Of a stretch of DNA of 64,000 nucleotides, positions 1 through 11,327 are shown piece by piece. The DNA is from Rotaria sordida (lineage: Eukaryota > Rotifera > Eurotatoria > Philodinida > Philodinidae): the NCBI GenBank assembly GCA_905250125.1, contig CAJNOL010000953.1, positions 27,147 through 91,146 of the forward strand. Reading direction: 5' to 3'. Both the position numbers and the translations under genes were made by a program. Below the pieces are notes generated by a model. That model worked only from the letters and a program-made list of their open reading frames with translations, searched no databases and was not told where the DNA came from. Positions within the stretch are counted from its first letter, which is position 1. Every line of letters begins with the position of its first letter.

Positions 1-941
1 TTCTGAATGATAATTTTTATTTGAATTTATGAAGTTCATATTACAACGCAAGAACAGAGAGACTTCGCCACTGAAAAGAGCGGGTGTGGGTGCGAGTTGA
101 TCTTCGCTCAACTCACACCCACATCAGTTGAAAACATTGATAGATGGATATATTCCAGTTAGGAGATGTTAGATTCCAATTTGTTTTCATTAAATACTAT
201 GATGGTATAAAATTATTTTCTTGTTTCATTGTGGTATAGTTATATTTATTTTTTTTCGGCTAATCAATGAATGAAATAATTTTTTTCATTCCTATTATGT
301 TAAAAAGCTTGTCAACGCTGACCCAAAAGGGCTGAAATGTAGAACTGATTTATCTTTAGCTTCATTGTACTAATACAAGTACATTAACAAAAGAGCGATG
401 ATGATTTTAACAATAACAAGCGATCTACTAGCACAAGTTATTTCTTCTATCTTCACCAAAATGTTCATCATTACTATTAGGTAGTTTATTTTGTTTTGAT
501 GTAAATTTACTCATGAATTCAGAATCAAATAGTTGAACCAATCATAGAGAAGCAAATCATAATAAACGCACAACAAGATTTCGTTATCTAACGGTGAGAT
601 AAACATTTTTTACATTTAACAATTATTTTTCAATTTCTATAAGGAAGATTTTTTTTATAACACATATCCATAGAAGTGAGTGTTGAGAACAAGTTTTTTT
701 TTATTAGAGAAAAAACTCAGCGAATCGATCAGTTGGACAGAATTATTTTCAAGATAGAACGATAATTTTTTTTTCTTCCTTGTACATCTTGACTGATGAA
801 ACATTTGCGTTCTTATATAAACATAGACGATATCACAAGAAAAAAAACCCATACCCAAACATTTTGTTGATGCAGTATAAAAACTATTTATAGTAATCAT
901 TGTGTCGTGTTGGAAATTTTTCAAAACTATAATCGATAAAC
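1..941. other. Intergenic, upstream of the UAS-PARP gene
   Basis: AT-rich sequence with no supportable gene. The only clear structure is the telomere-like hairpin at 82-123, listed separately. Open frames here are in homopolymer-rich sequence and look non-coding. Confidence 0.6.
82..123. repeat. Telomere-like TGTGGG hairpin 1
   Basis: A short inverted repeat: a GGGTGTGGGTG arm, then GAGTTGA, a TCTTCGC loop, TCAACTC, and a CACACCCACA arm. The arms match the TGTGGG telomere-type unit on opposite strands. The linker resembles that of hairpin 5 (TTGATCTTCTCTTAA). First of 13 such structures in the window. Confidence 0.85.
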
Positions 942-3064
942 ATGTCGCATTTTGAAGACATAGAAAAACCAAGTAATGAAAGTGATGTAGAAATTGATGA
1001 TAGCGAAGTAAGCAAATATTGTCAAGAATAATTATCTATTTATAATGATCATAATTCATACAGCTTGACGAAAATGAAGACGTATTTGCCGGACCAGAAA
1101 AGAATCTCAGTAAGTGATAATTAACGAGTGGTGTATTAAGAATTGGGATCGAAATATTATGGGAACATCTCAGGCTGTTTTTTACTTTTTAGCCTTGAGC
1201 TATTTACAAAAAGATTCGGTTTATAATTCTGCACAAACGACATGCTTTATTAAAGAAAAATTTTTCCAGAGTCTCTAGTTTTCTAAAGGTTTTCTTCGAA
1301 AAACACATTAGTCCGTATATCACCGCGATGTTTTTTTTCCCATTTTCTTTCAACTGTTACTCATTAAAACGAACTGTCGAATTACATGAGCTGGGAATGC
1401 ATCGCGAGCAAAACCACAATGACATACAGATTAAACTGCTGTTCAAAAACAACCTTAGAAAAATGACGATTTTGAAAAATTCCAGTCGTGTCTTTTTTCA
1501 GTTTTAATCATAGACAAAAAAATATTTTGTTAAGCGGAACATATTGTTGTGCGCGAAATTACATACCGAATCTTCTGGTGAAAAGTTCAAAGCTGAGGAG
1601 TGAAAGCGGATCGAGATGTCGTCAAAATATGAAGACGACCATTTTTTATGTGACGCCCATTATTATACTACTGTATAACATTTGAATGTGTTTGTTGATA
1701 TAGTGCCGGAACTACCATTTGAACAAGAAGTGTCTGAAAATGATATTCGATCGGTAATAGAAAAATTCGCACGAAATTTTGCCGAAGTTTATCCATCATC
1801 AGGACCGGCACTATATATGGGACCACTCAATGAAGCCATGAATCATTCATTAGATGATTCTGTCGATGTAGGTTTTGAATTATTTCATATTACAAATTGA
1901 AAATTTTTATTTTCCTTTTTTCTTTTTATTTACAGCGACGTCCTTTATTACTCTATTTACATCGAAATAGTACACCATCTACACATTTATTTTGTAAAAA
2001 TATACTTTGTAACAATGAAATTATCAACTATATTGAAAGCAATTATCTTGTTTGGGCATGGGATTGTACAAGAGATGCTAATTATCAACGGTAAGTGAAT
2101 TTAAAATTAAAACATAAAAGAATATCGCCATTGAAATCGACATGATTAGATTCGGATGATACCTTGTTTATGAATATCTATATTAAATTTTTTTAAAATA
2201 GGTTCCTATTGATGTTACTTGAACATGCTGGCCCCAATGTTACAGCAACAGTGGTTAAAATACCTATTGATGACTATCCACAGTTAATCTGTCTTTTATA
2301 TGATCAAGGTCAAATTAATGCTATTAAAGTCATTTACAATTCTGACGACAGCACGTCTCCAGATGAAATATACATGCATCTTCTTAACACAAGAGAACAA
2401 TTCAATTCTCCAATGGAGATAGTACACAATGAAATTCATAATCTTTCTGTCGTCTTCTCTGACAGTTGGTCACCTCCACCGAGTCAATTGCAGATTCTCG
2501 ATCAACAAACAGATGAATTTCGAAATGTTGCTAGTTATTTTGCGGACAATCATTTTCGAATTGTTCATATCGAACGAATTGAAAATAAAACATGGCGTAA
2601 GATATATAAAGAAGAGAAGAAAACAATTGATAAACGCCTATGTTTCAATCAAACTGATTGTGTTCTTTTTCATGGTTGTCTACGAAAAGCTTCTGAAGAA
2701 ATTTTACAACGAGGATTCAACACAAGAATTGTCGGTATACATGGTAAAACGAAGAAAAATTTATTGAAAAACATTTGCATCAATATTTTTCGTTATTCTA
2801 GGCACAGACTATGGTGACGGATTCTACTTTTCCACGAATCCAATGCGTAGTTACATGTATGCTTTGCCTGATCTATCACGATGGGGTGAACGAACAATGC
2901 TTGTGTGCCATGTTATCATTGGTAATACGCGCCATGACCATTCGATGATGGAAACCTATGGAATACAATACGATTCAGTCACCGATGGATCAGAAATTTA
3001 TGTTGTCTCTTCAAATCGACAAATTTTACCGGAATATCGTGTCACATACAAATATATTTCGTGA
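942..3064 (+). CDS. FAF1-type UAS domain fused to PARP catalytic domain
   Basis: Six exons, joined in frame to 411 residues: 942-1007, 1064-1109, 1704-1867, 1936-2090, 2202-2743 and 2802-3064, all GT..AG. The acidic N-terminus is followed by a thioredoxin-like UAS domain (about 60-210) of the type in FAF1/FAF2 ubiquitin adaptors; the segments LLLYLHRN, FCKNILC and YLVWAWDCTRDAN are the telling ones. Residues about 220-411 form a PARP-type ADP-ribosyltransferase fold: H301 in FHGC, Y333 in GFYFS, and a closing PEYRVTYK strand. The third triad position is E402 or R404 depending on alignment. The family mostly has Glu in polymerising enzymes and other residues in mono-transferases, so I lean to mono-ADP-ribosylation. 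Inferred role: modification of proteins in a ubiquitin or p97-linked setting. The domain calls are firm; the start Met is the first in a short acidic exon and is less certain. Confidence 0.85.
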
Positions 3065-3373
3065 TCAATTGATTTTCATACTTCATATATAAACAAAACA
3101 AAAAAAAAACGTTTGTTGAATATACTTTCACTTGTAATGTGCATGTATAATTTAGTCAAGTTAAAATAAATTATATAGAATGAAAGCAAGACCTTCGTTT
3201 GCCTACGAAGACATTTAAGATGTNNNNNNNNNNNNNNNNNNNNNNNNNNNNNNNNNNNNNNNNNNNNNNNNNNNNNNNNNNNNNNNNNNNNNNNNNNNNN
3301 NNNNNNNNNNNNNNNNNNNNNNNAAAAATAAAAAAAACGAGAAATTTTTCATTGAAATGATACTTGAACAGAT
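3065..3373. other. Intergenic with 100-N assembly gap
   Basis: Spacer between two convergent genes. It has an AATAAA-like stretch soon after the UAS-PARP stop. Bases 3224-3323 are N, a scaffold gap of arbitrary length. Confidence 0.9.
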
Positions 3374-4550
3374 TTACTTGGATGGATCAATCGAAAAAAT
3401 AATACTTAATTTCCACAAAATATCTACGAAGATATTAAATTTAATATTCCATCGTGGTTTTATCCAAAATATCGAAGTAAAATGATGTATAAGTGCATGA
3501 TTTGTAGTAAATCCGATATTGTGATGAATGATCTCTTGATGTTCAAATTGAAATAAACGTAAATGAGGTATATAATGTATAATTAATTGTTTCCATCGAT
3601 CACCATTAAAATAAGCTCGATCTTTACGAGTTGTTAAACGTAGTACTTGTAATTTCGTTGAAGAAATTTTTTTAATGAAGATTTCTAAGTGATTAAATGA
3701 TAAATGACATTCATAAAATGACAAATGAGTTAAATTAGGTAATGTTATTTCAATGTTGTTTGTAATAGATTGATTCAATTCATATAAAAAACGATAAGAA
3801 AGATGACGAAGTTGAGGTGTAAAGGAGAGCATATGTAACAATGTGGATAGATTACATGAATGATCTAAAATCATATATTGAAGTGTATTTAATTGATAAT
3901 TATTATTTGTCCATAATTCCATTGGTGGATGAATTGTTTCGAATGAAAATTTAATATATTTTAAAGTAGATAAACTAAATATCAAATTGTATGGATCATC
4001 ATTATTGATAATGTTACCAGAAGCAACTATTGTTAATGAAAAAAGACGAGATAAAACAGATAAACTTCGAAGAACTGATAGAAGAATATTGAATTTAATC
4101 TTTCCAAGAATAAGAGATTCAAGACGATTGAATGATGAATCAATAATCATCGATGAGAAAATAGCATCATTATTTCGTATTTCAATTATACAAAGTGAAA
4201 TAATTCGAGATTTATTTGGAATAATAACATTTTGAAGACGATATTGAAAATGAAATTCTCTTTGGAATGGAAAATGAATTTTTAATCGAAGATATATACA
4301 TTGAAGGAGATCTTGAAAACGAATATTTAAATTTGAGAATGCATTATACAAATCAAATCCTTCGAAATAATCAAAAATTTCATAAAACAAATCATTTGAT
4401 AAATGTTCAATGCTAGTTATTGATTTTCGTTTTCTATCTGTTAATGTGAAGATAAATAATAAAGGAAAATATTGAATATATTTCGAACTCACCGCGTGAA
4501 TTTTTAATCACTTCCTTGAAATATGTATTGCTGTCTAGTTTTCGTTTCAT
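3374..4550 (-). CDS. F-box protein
   Basis: Two exons on the minus strand, 4550-4493 and 4437-3374, give 373 residues starting MKRKLDSNTYF. The junction (CGC G | AT AGA) is in frame and replaces the weaker start inside the intron. Residues about 28-66 are an F-box (IEHLSNDLFYEIFDYFEGF followed by NAFSNLN). F-box proteins bind Skp1 and bring substrates to SCF ubiquitin ligases. The rest is rich in Leu, Ile and Asn and holds irregular leucine-rich-like segments such as LPNLTHLSFYECHLS, probably the substrate-binding part. From memory, large F-box families of this kind occur in bdelloids. No frameshift is seen. The substrate is unknown. Confidence 0.8.
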
Positions 4551-5830
4551 TTTGTTCGAATGAAAGAACAAATAGATGTGGCAACTATTTCCCTATTCTT
4601 CACTATATTTGACCTATTCAGTGAGCGGGTAAAAGGTCAAACGCAAGGAAAGTCGAAGAAAAGTGATTTTGTTTTAGGTCAATAGATGTACACATATAAC
4701 AGAACATCTACCAACCAAAAGAAGTAAAAAAAAAATTATTATCGTTTATTTCTTCAGAGTCACTTCGAAAACTCATACTAGTGATTTTTCTCTATACGAA
4801 TGATCATCATAGTGAAGTCCTGCTATCGTTAAGAAAACGTTGTCGTTAACAAAAAGTTTCAAATAACTTGATATTTCTTTAGATTTTTATTTTAAGATTT
4901 TTACTTTTAAAATCTTCTTTTCTTGCATAATTCATTTATCATTCCTTTTTTTTTCAACTTGTTTCTATACTACTGTCTTATTATCATTTTGTCAATCTCA
5001 AAAGAAATCTTTCATTTTTTATTAAAAAAACGAAATACAGAATCTTTGGACTAGTGTCAATAAATCTATGAATGATTGTAATTGGTACTATGTTCATATA
5101 TATTGGGACTTGTTGTGATCGTCTACGAACGAAAGCGCGTTCTCAAAACCCGTTTTTCCATAATTGCGAAACGCGTTAATGCTGACTGGTTTGACACGTT
5201 TTACATGTGCTAAAACAGACGCTGTGGAACGATTTTTTTTCTAAACATTCCATACCGTTTTTCAAACTATGGTGTCGTATATCCTAGGTGGAAAAAAAAA
5301 CTGAAAACCGTCAATTGTTTCATGTATCTTGAGTTGCAGATACAATTCATGTATTCGTTTACATTTTTTTTGATAGATTTTTGGGACTATAACTTACATG
5401 AATTTTAATAAAGTCAAGATATGGATTCGAACACGAGAACATAAGAGTAGAAGACATGTGTACAAACCATTCAACTAAAATAATCTAATAGAACAAGTGT
5501 TTATTCTACTGTCATTCAGAGTCTTGTTTAAACTTATTACATTAGATTTTCAGTTTCCCATTCTAATGAATTAGAAATTATCATTTCTTTGTTGCTCATA
5601 TCAAATTACGAGTGTGATCTCCTCTTGATATATTTTTAATTTAAACTCTTTCAAATTTAAATATCCAACAGAAAAGAATTTAGTCGATTTAAATTGTGTT
5701 TAATATTTTAAAAATTGAATTTCTTAGATATAAATTTTAAAAAATTTAAAATTTATTCTTTTTAGAAAGTTATTCCCTTCTTCCAGTAGCCTAACAGAAA
5801 CTCGACAGTTACAGTGAATATAAGCAGAAT
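4551..5830. other. AT-rich intergenic stretch
   Basis: No gene, RNA or clear repeat recognised. Very AT-rich with long T and A runs, becoming almost pure A/T near 5690-5760. Confidence 0.6.
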
Positions 5831-5948
5831 CCAAGAGGGAAACAATTGACTTTTATGACTTTAAAGTCATTTAGATCACGAAGATCACACGTAGATCATT
5901 TAGATCACTTAGATCATTTAAGTCATAAGTCAGCTGTTTCCCCCTTGG
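5831..5948. repeat. Word-tiled patch bounded by CCAAGRGGGAAACA inverted ends
   Basis: The left end reads CCAAGAGGGAAACA and the right end is the inverted form, TGTTTCCCCCTTGG. In between, GACTTTTATGACTT and then repeated AGATCATTT/AGATCACTT words fill the space. It resembles a small non-autonomous DNA transposon with subterminal repeats. No target duplication is visible. The end sequence recurs at 12892. Confidence 0.6.
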
Positions 5949-5953
5949 GTAAG

Positions 5954-5983
5954 AGTTTAACTTTAACTTTAACGTTAAAGTTA
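5954..5983. repeat. TTTAAC palindrome
   Basis: Thirty bases of repeated TTTAAC units reading into GTTAAAG units: a near-perfect palindrome around AACGTT. Confidence 0.7.
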
Positions 5984-6004
5984 AAGCAACATACTTTAAC
6001 ACTT

Positions 6005-6058
6005 TGGGTGTGGGTGTGGATATATGAATCAGAAGACTAACACCCACACCCACACCCT
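6005..6058. repeat. Telomere-like TGTGGG hairpin 2
   Basis: A GGGTGTGGGTGTGG arm, a linker ATATATGAATCAGAAGACTAA, then (CCCACA)n. Copied with its linker at 40104, as part of a larger duplicated repeat. Confidence 0.85.
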
Positions 6059-7038
6059 CAATTCCCGGAATTGATTCCATTCTAAACTAATCGCAATTCC
6101 TAGGATTTCCTTGGAATTTCGGAATTCCGTCCGATTCTGGAATTCCGGGAACGGGTTCACGAAAAGAATCGGAAGCAATTCCGTCTTATTCCAGTCGGGA
6201 ATCAGTTTCCGAAATCGCTAACTTATTTTAGAGATTAATCTATAACGAGGTAGCTCAGCATGAGGGTGAGGATGGAAAGTGATTCCGGAACGGAATTCCG
6301 GGAATTAGATCGAAGAGAAATTGGACGTAATTTCTAGGAATTCCGTCAAATTCCGGCCATTTCCGTCAGATTCTGGAATTCCGTCCAATTCCAGAATTCC
6401 GAGAATTGAGGGAATTCGATTGTTTTTGAGTAAGCTGAATCTTTTTAATGATGTTCGAGTTCCCGGAATTTGATGGAACTTATTTCGGGGCGGGACGGAT
6501 TCCCGTAATGTGCAACATCGCGGAATAGGATGTATTCTCGATTCAATGTAGATTCATCAGCTCTTTCGAATGGTTAAAACTACAAGTCTCTGGCTTGTTC
6601 CTATTAAAAGCTATTTCAAAAATACTTACTCTCCTTTTAGTGTGAAACGAATAATAGATGTGCATGTAAATTGTAATAAAAATAATGATACTTTTTTTTC
6701 TATTACAATTTTTACACTTCAAACTGCTTTTGTTGTTCAATGTAAATATATCACAAGATGCACCTCTTTTTGGGCTTTCTTCCTATATATAGGAGGTTAA
6801 TAAACAAAAGAAGTCTAGTGATAAAAAAAGACAAAAACGGAAAGGGGGAGGGGAATGAGTTGGCGCGCACTGTAGTACATAATCATTATTATCATCAAAT
6901 ATTGATGCGCAATCATTGTCAACATCAAATATTGGTACATAATCATTATCATAATCAAATATTGGTGTAAAATCATTATTATTATCATCTGAATAATCAT
7001 CTCCATAGTTAGTCTATTCATCGAAGAATACATCATAA
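6005..7038. repeat. Dispersed repeat, copy 1 (second copy at 40104)
   Basis: About 1.03 kb that is nearly identical in blocks to 40104-40882. It opens with a TGTGGG hairpin (6005-6058), continues with a block tiled by GAATTCC/GGAATT words (6060-6480), and ends with a D/N-rich repeat on the minus strand (peptides like FDYDNDYVPIFD, interrupted by a stop) at about 6870-7038. A second TGTGGG array follows at once. Copy 2 lacks much of the GAATTCC block. The acidic peptide repeat looks like the remnant of a transposon-borne gene, but I cannot name it. Confidence 0.75.
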
Positions 7039-7169
7039 GGGGTGTGGATGTTGGGTGTCACTTAAAAGAAAACGACACCCACATCCACACGCATATTCAC
7101 ACCCACACCCACCCACCCATACCCACACCCCACACCCACACCCCACACCCACACCCACACCCGGACCCA
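7039..7169. repeat. Telomere-like array and hairpin 3
   Basis: A short GGTGTGGATGTTGGGTGTC arm, a loop ACTTAAAAGAAAAC, then about 100 bases of degenerate CCCACA repeats. It abuts the right end of dispersed-repeat copy 1. Confidence 0.85.
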
Positions 7170-7710
7170 TACTGATCACAAAAAACAATAAAAAACAAAC
7201 AACAATGTTCTTCGAATTTTCTATGTATTCATTTTGCTTTATCGATAAAACTATTCACTTCTTTATTACTAACTACAATGCTAATACAAAATTAATTCCC
7301 CTTGACACATAAACAGTTCTGTCCGAATTCAATTCAGTAAGAATCTGCCTTCAACTCTTCGCCAAATGGAAACCTAAAGCAAACCATTGAGACTACACTA
7401 AAAAAGCCTAGATTCTAATAACTAGAAAAAAAACATCAAAGAGCAATAAAAATTCCTGATGAATCCGATTCCCATTTCACAAGATTTCGAAAAAAATCTT
7501 GCCTGCCATCAGACAACCTACAACATTTGAGAAGCAAACACAAGTTTAAATAGTTACAAAGTCGAAACTGCCTGATGAAGCCCTTAAGCAAGGTCGAGAT
7601 GCATCGTAGTTTGCTTAACTCACCCTCAAACTCTGAGTTAACGCGATAAAATGAGCAAAAGGAATGGTCATAAATAATTTTTATATTTCACAATTTATGA
7701 ATATCATAAA
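7170..7710. other. Intergenic stretch left of the MULE
   Basis: No gene seen. The stretch around 7570-7600 contains CCCTTAAGCAAGG, a word shared with the fold-back element at 43973-44162, so part of it may be repeat-derived. Confidence 0.5.
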
Positions 7711-9828
7711 GAAAAATATGGTATATTCCCGTTTCATCGACACTTCCTTAATTAGGCCGTTTCATCGACAATTTTTTTTTCCCGTTTCATCGACAAATTC
7801 GTTTTCCCATTTCATCGACAAGTTCGTTAATGAACAATTTTCGAATATTAATGAAGAAATCTTCTCTTGGAAAAAGAAATTGAGTAGATCGTGGTGACAC
7901 TATCCAACAATTTTAAAATAAATGTTATCATCAGCATAAAGGGCATATAAACACTTTCTATTAGTGAACATGATTGTTCTTCACACATAAGATTAGTCAT
8001 GTAGAATATACTAGAAGAAACATAATGTGCTTGTTTCCATTACGTTCTTTGTTTTCTCTGTTTTCTTTGTGTACGAAAACATATATAAATGCATGTGCTG
8101 TGGATATAACATATACATTCAAATCAATATGTTTTCGGTTACTGAAACTACTAAAGGTAAACAATGTTTATTATTTGATGAATATCGTTATCATCGTGAA
8201 CGAATTCGTAATACTACTACTTATTGGCGGTGTGAACGTATTGGTGATTGTCGTGGACGTGTTATCCAAAGAGGTGATGATTTACCTATTGTCACATCAC
8301 CACACAATCATGATCCGGACAAAATACGAAATGAAATCGAACAATTTAAAACAGGCCTGAAAAAAAGTATACGTGAAACACAAACACCTATCAAAAAAAT
8401 ATATCGTTCTGAACTTATTAAACGATATTCAAGTAGTCCGGATGATGTTTGTGAATTACCTATGTATCATCAAATAAAAAATTCTTTATACCGGACAAAG
8501 AATGAAAATTATCCAAGTGTTCCAGAATCTATTAATGAATTTGTTCTTGAAGGTAGGCTATATTATGACAAAAATTGCTTAATGTTTTTTAATAAATATA
8601 TTTGATTTTTTTAGGTAAATGGCGTATGTCATTAGACAACCAGGATTTTATTATTATCGACCACCATAATCCTCGATTCATTACTTTTGGTACAGCACAA
8701 TCATTACAAGATTTATGTGCAGCTGACCATTTGTTCATGGATGGAACTTTCAAATCATGCCCATCAGTATTCGGCCAACTATATACCATTCATATTGATT
8801 CATCTGCTTCGAATGGTACAGTACCAGTTCTTTATTCTTTTTTACCAAAAAAAAACCAAGTCAATTTATACATTATTATTAAATGAATTAAGAACCATTA
8901 CTCTTCAACATGATTTAGTTTTAAATCCAAAATTCATTACGATTGACTTCGAGAAAGGTGCAATTGCAGCTCTAAAAAATGTATTTCCTAATTCAAAAAT
9001 TAAAGGTTGTAATTTCTACTACAACCAATGTATTTTCAGAAAAATTCAAGAAATTGGACTACAACAAGATTATTATAATTCATCGAACGATGATCCAACC
9101 AGTGTAAAACGTTTAGTACAAGGAACTGGAGCTTTAGCTTTTATGCCTATTCAAGAGGTCAATGAATTATGGTGCAAAATTATGGATAAATTTGAACATA
9201 TACCACGTTCACAAGATTTCTTTGATTATTTTACTGAAACATGGATTAAAAATGGATGTTTATTTCCAAGATGTCTATGGAATTATTACAAATTCAATGG
9301 TGCCAGAACTAATAATGGTTGTGAAGGATGGCATCATCGACTTAATTCAAATATTAACAGTTCGAATCCAAATTTATATCAAGTTATTGATGAATTAAAA
9401 CGAGATTATGCCTTCAACATGGCCACAATCAAACAACTTACTAGTAGTACAAGCAAACCTCGACGAAATCCAAAATTTGTTCATCGAAACCAACGAATTA
9501 TTGATTTGATGAACCGTTATGAAGAAGGTCGTTTGCCATTAACTGAATATTTCGATAAAATTAGTCAAACGATTGGTAAAAAATCACAATAAATTCTTGT
9601 TATTGTTTGATATAGGACTTATTTATTCTCTCATCATTTCTTATTTCTCTTCTTGTTAATTTCTGCATAATTATTTTTCTTCAAATAAATACTATTGAAT
9701 AGAAAGTTTCGATGAAGTGGGAAAAAAATTTTGTCGATGAAATAGGAAAAAAAAAAGTGTCGATGAAATGGGAAAAATAGCTAATTGGTCTTAGTTTTTC
9801 GATGAAGTGGGACCAAACCGAAAAATAT
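7711..9828 (+). mobile_element. Complete MULE DNA transposon with 9-bp target duplication
   Basis: The element spans 7720-9819 (2,100 bp), flanked by identical direct repeats GAAAAATAT at 7711-7719 and 9820-9828. A 9-bp duplication is typical of the Mutator superfamily. Each end carries four copies of a CCCRTTTCATCGACA-like motif, in opposite orientation at the two ends (7720-7820 and 9710-9819), spaced by T- or A-rich filler. The outermost ends align as GGTNTNNTCCC. The interior holds a FLYWCH/MULE transposase gene. The perfect duplication suggests a fairly recent insertion, although the transposase has a one-base frameshift. Confidence 0.9.
8129..9592 (+). pseudogene. FLYWCH-type MULE transposase, one frameshift
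   Basis: Cut-and-paste transposase of the Mutator-like superfamily. Exon 1 (8129-8552) starts MFSVTETTKGKQ and encodes a FLYWCH-like zinc finger (YWRCERIGDCRGRV ... HNHDPD). A GT..AG intron follows, and exon 2 (8615-9592) carries the DDE-type core: LFMDGTFK (first Asp), ITIDFEKGAIAALKNVFP with CNFYYNQ (second Asp), and TNNGCEGWHHRLN (Glu). The frame breaks at a run of nine A (8847-8855). Eight A would restore one continuous frame, so this is either a 1-base insertion or a sequencing error in a homopolymer. All key residues are present. The start was chosen inside a longer open frame because the finger begins directly after it. Confidence 0.85.
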
Positions 9829-9934
9829 ATGTATAAGGCAGAGAAGCAGGTTAAATTGTAAAATTACTGTGAATCGAACTTAATTAAGTGCAAAACGAAA
9901 AATTATTTTCACATTCCTGTAAACAAACCACCCA

Positions 9935-10786
9935 TTAGCTGTTACTGTTTCGAATATATTTTTCAGCGTGTTTTTTAGCTGACTGTAATAATTGGGTAAT
10001 TGGTCCACTTAAATTAAATGGAAGTTGATCTCGTTCCGCAAGGGTTGCCATTTCTTTCATAATAGTATCCTCTAACCGGTGATCAAATTTGCTGCTAACA
10101 TCGTCAGGTAATGTACATATTATATTTTGCCAATCATGTTTTGATATACCTTTGTTTTTCACACATTCAGTAATTTTTTCCACCAATTCATCAACCAATT
10201 TCTTTCTGGATTCACTTGCATATGGAAGATCGTAGCTGTCGATAAAAGTCATCACTTCATGCCAATAACTGAATTTTACATTCTTATCCAACTTTTCAAT
10301 TTTGTCAAGCGTTTCTTTTACAGCAGGAATAATGACAAAATTCCCATAAAATGATAAACAAATGGATAGCTTTCTGACGATTTCATCTCTCGTTATTCTG
10401 CCAACAAAGGTATCTGATAGGCACCCTGCACTTCGAGATTCATTTTCTGAACTTGTACTACATGGATTTTCTGAAGACTTTGCTATAGTAGGTAGAATAT
10501 ATTCTTCCACTTTTACGTTCGGTTTTGCCGCAGTTGATCTTAAATACACTGATTGTGTTCTTCCATAGTGAACTTGTGGTGCACGTTTCCATATATCGTA
10601 CTGCGGTTTACGTTGAGAATATTGTAAACAATGTGTTATGATTTGATCTTCAACATCGTCTGGTGAGTAAGGATATGATCGTTTATAGGACTGTCTTGTG
10701 ACGTACCTATGGTGATTACCACATTTTTCATTAGGTAGTACATCAATACGACTTAGTACCAGTCGCTTTGCTGTCGATTTAGACAT
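9935..10786 (-). CDS. Orphan protein A of a tandem paralogous pair
   Basis: Intronless, 283 residues, start MSKSTAKRLVLSRIDV. No family recognised. The N-terminal 110 residues are basic and low in structure; residues about 125-283 look helical. It shares a pattern with the next gene (11328-12002): a FYG/YFG segment followed by I..(A/S), then W..V..(F/Y)I and KGIS..(D/Q)W. The two are therefore diverged paralogues on the same strand. No signal peptide or membrane segment. Codons are less A/T-biased and there is little low complexity compared with neighbours, which could mean foreign or viral-like origin; this is only an impression. It starts right next to the MULE. Confidence 0.65.
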   Translation of the reverse strand: MSKSTAKRLVLSRIDVLPNEKCGNHHRYVTRQSYKRSYPYSPDDVEDQIITHCLQYSQRKPQYDIWKRAPQVHYGRTQSVYLRSTAAKPNVKVEEYILPTIAKSSENPCSTSSENESRSAGCLSDTFVGRITRDEIVRKLSICLSFYGNFVIIPAVKETLDKIEKLDKNVKFSYWHEVMTFIDSYDLPYASESRKKLVDELVEKITECVKNKGISKHDWQNIICTLPDDVSSKFDHRLEDTIMKEMATLAERDQLPFNLSGPITQLLQSAKKHAEKYIRNSNS

Positions 10787-11327
10787 TTTCGTATCTAGAA
10801 TAACAAAAAATTAAATTAAACGGGAGTCATTTTGAAGTATCTTTCTGACAAACAAAAATTTCAAGGATACAATATTTCAAGGTTGCGGTTTTATAAAGTC
10901 TATACTACATGGTAGTTCACGTAACTACAAGAAAACATGCAGAAAAAAAGCGATGAGAAGCGAGTTTTTTTCTTAAATTAGCTTTCATGAAACAATGCAC
11001 AGTGAGAAAACATACAAGCTAAATGAAAATGAGTGCAATATTAAAGAAGAAAAACCTGTATGTACTAATACTATGCGGAACTTGTGCTCGTGTAGTAGAA
11101 AAACATAATTGCAACACATTAAGAATGTTACGCAAGTAAAATGCAATATCTAATACTATATGTAGCAAATTTCTGAAATTACAAGCAAGATAAAAAAAAG
11201 TCAGCAAAAGATGAGAAGACTCGGGCAAATAAAAACAACAGCATTATAGTACGTCACACGTCATACCCTCATAAAAACAAAATGTGAAGCAAATGAAACT
11301 GATTTAAGCATGCAAACAACTGTGTGA
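10787..11327. other. Spacer between the orphan paralogues
   Basis: AT-rich, no gene or repeat recognised. It should hold the promoter of gene A (minus strand) and the 3' end of gene B, but no motif stands out. Confidence 0.5.

Noticed and set aside
7055..7312. Open frame starting in His/Pro/Thr repeats
   Set aside because: The peptide is a translation of CCCACA repeats followed by unrelated AT-rich sequence. The same holds for frames at 21087, 25353 and 44768.
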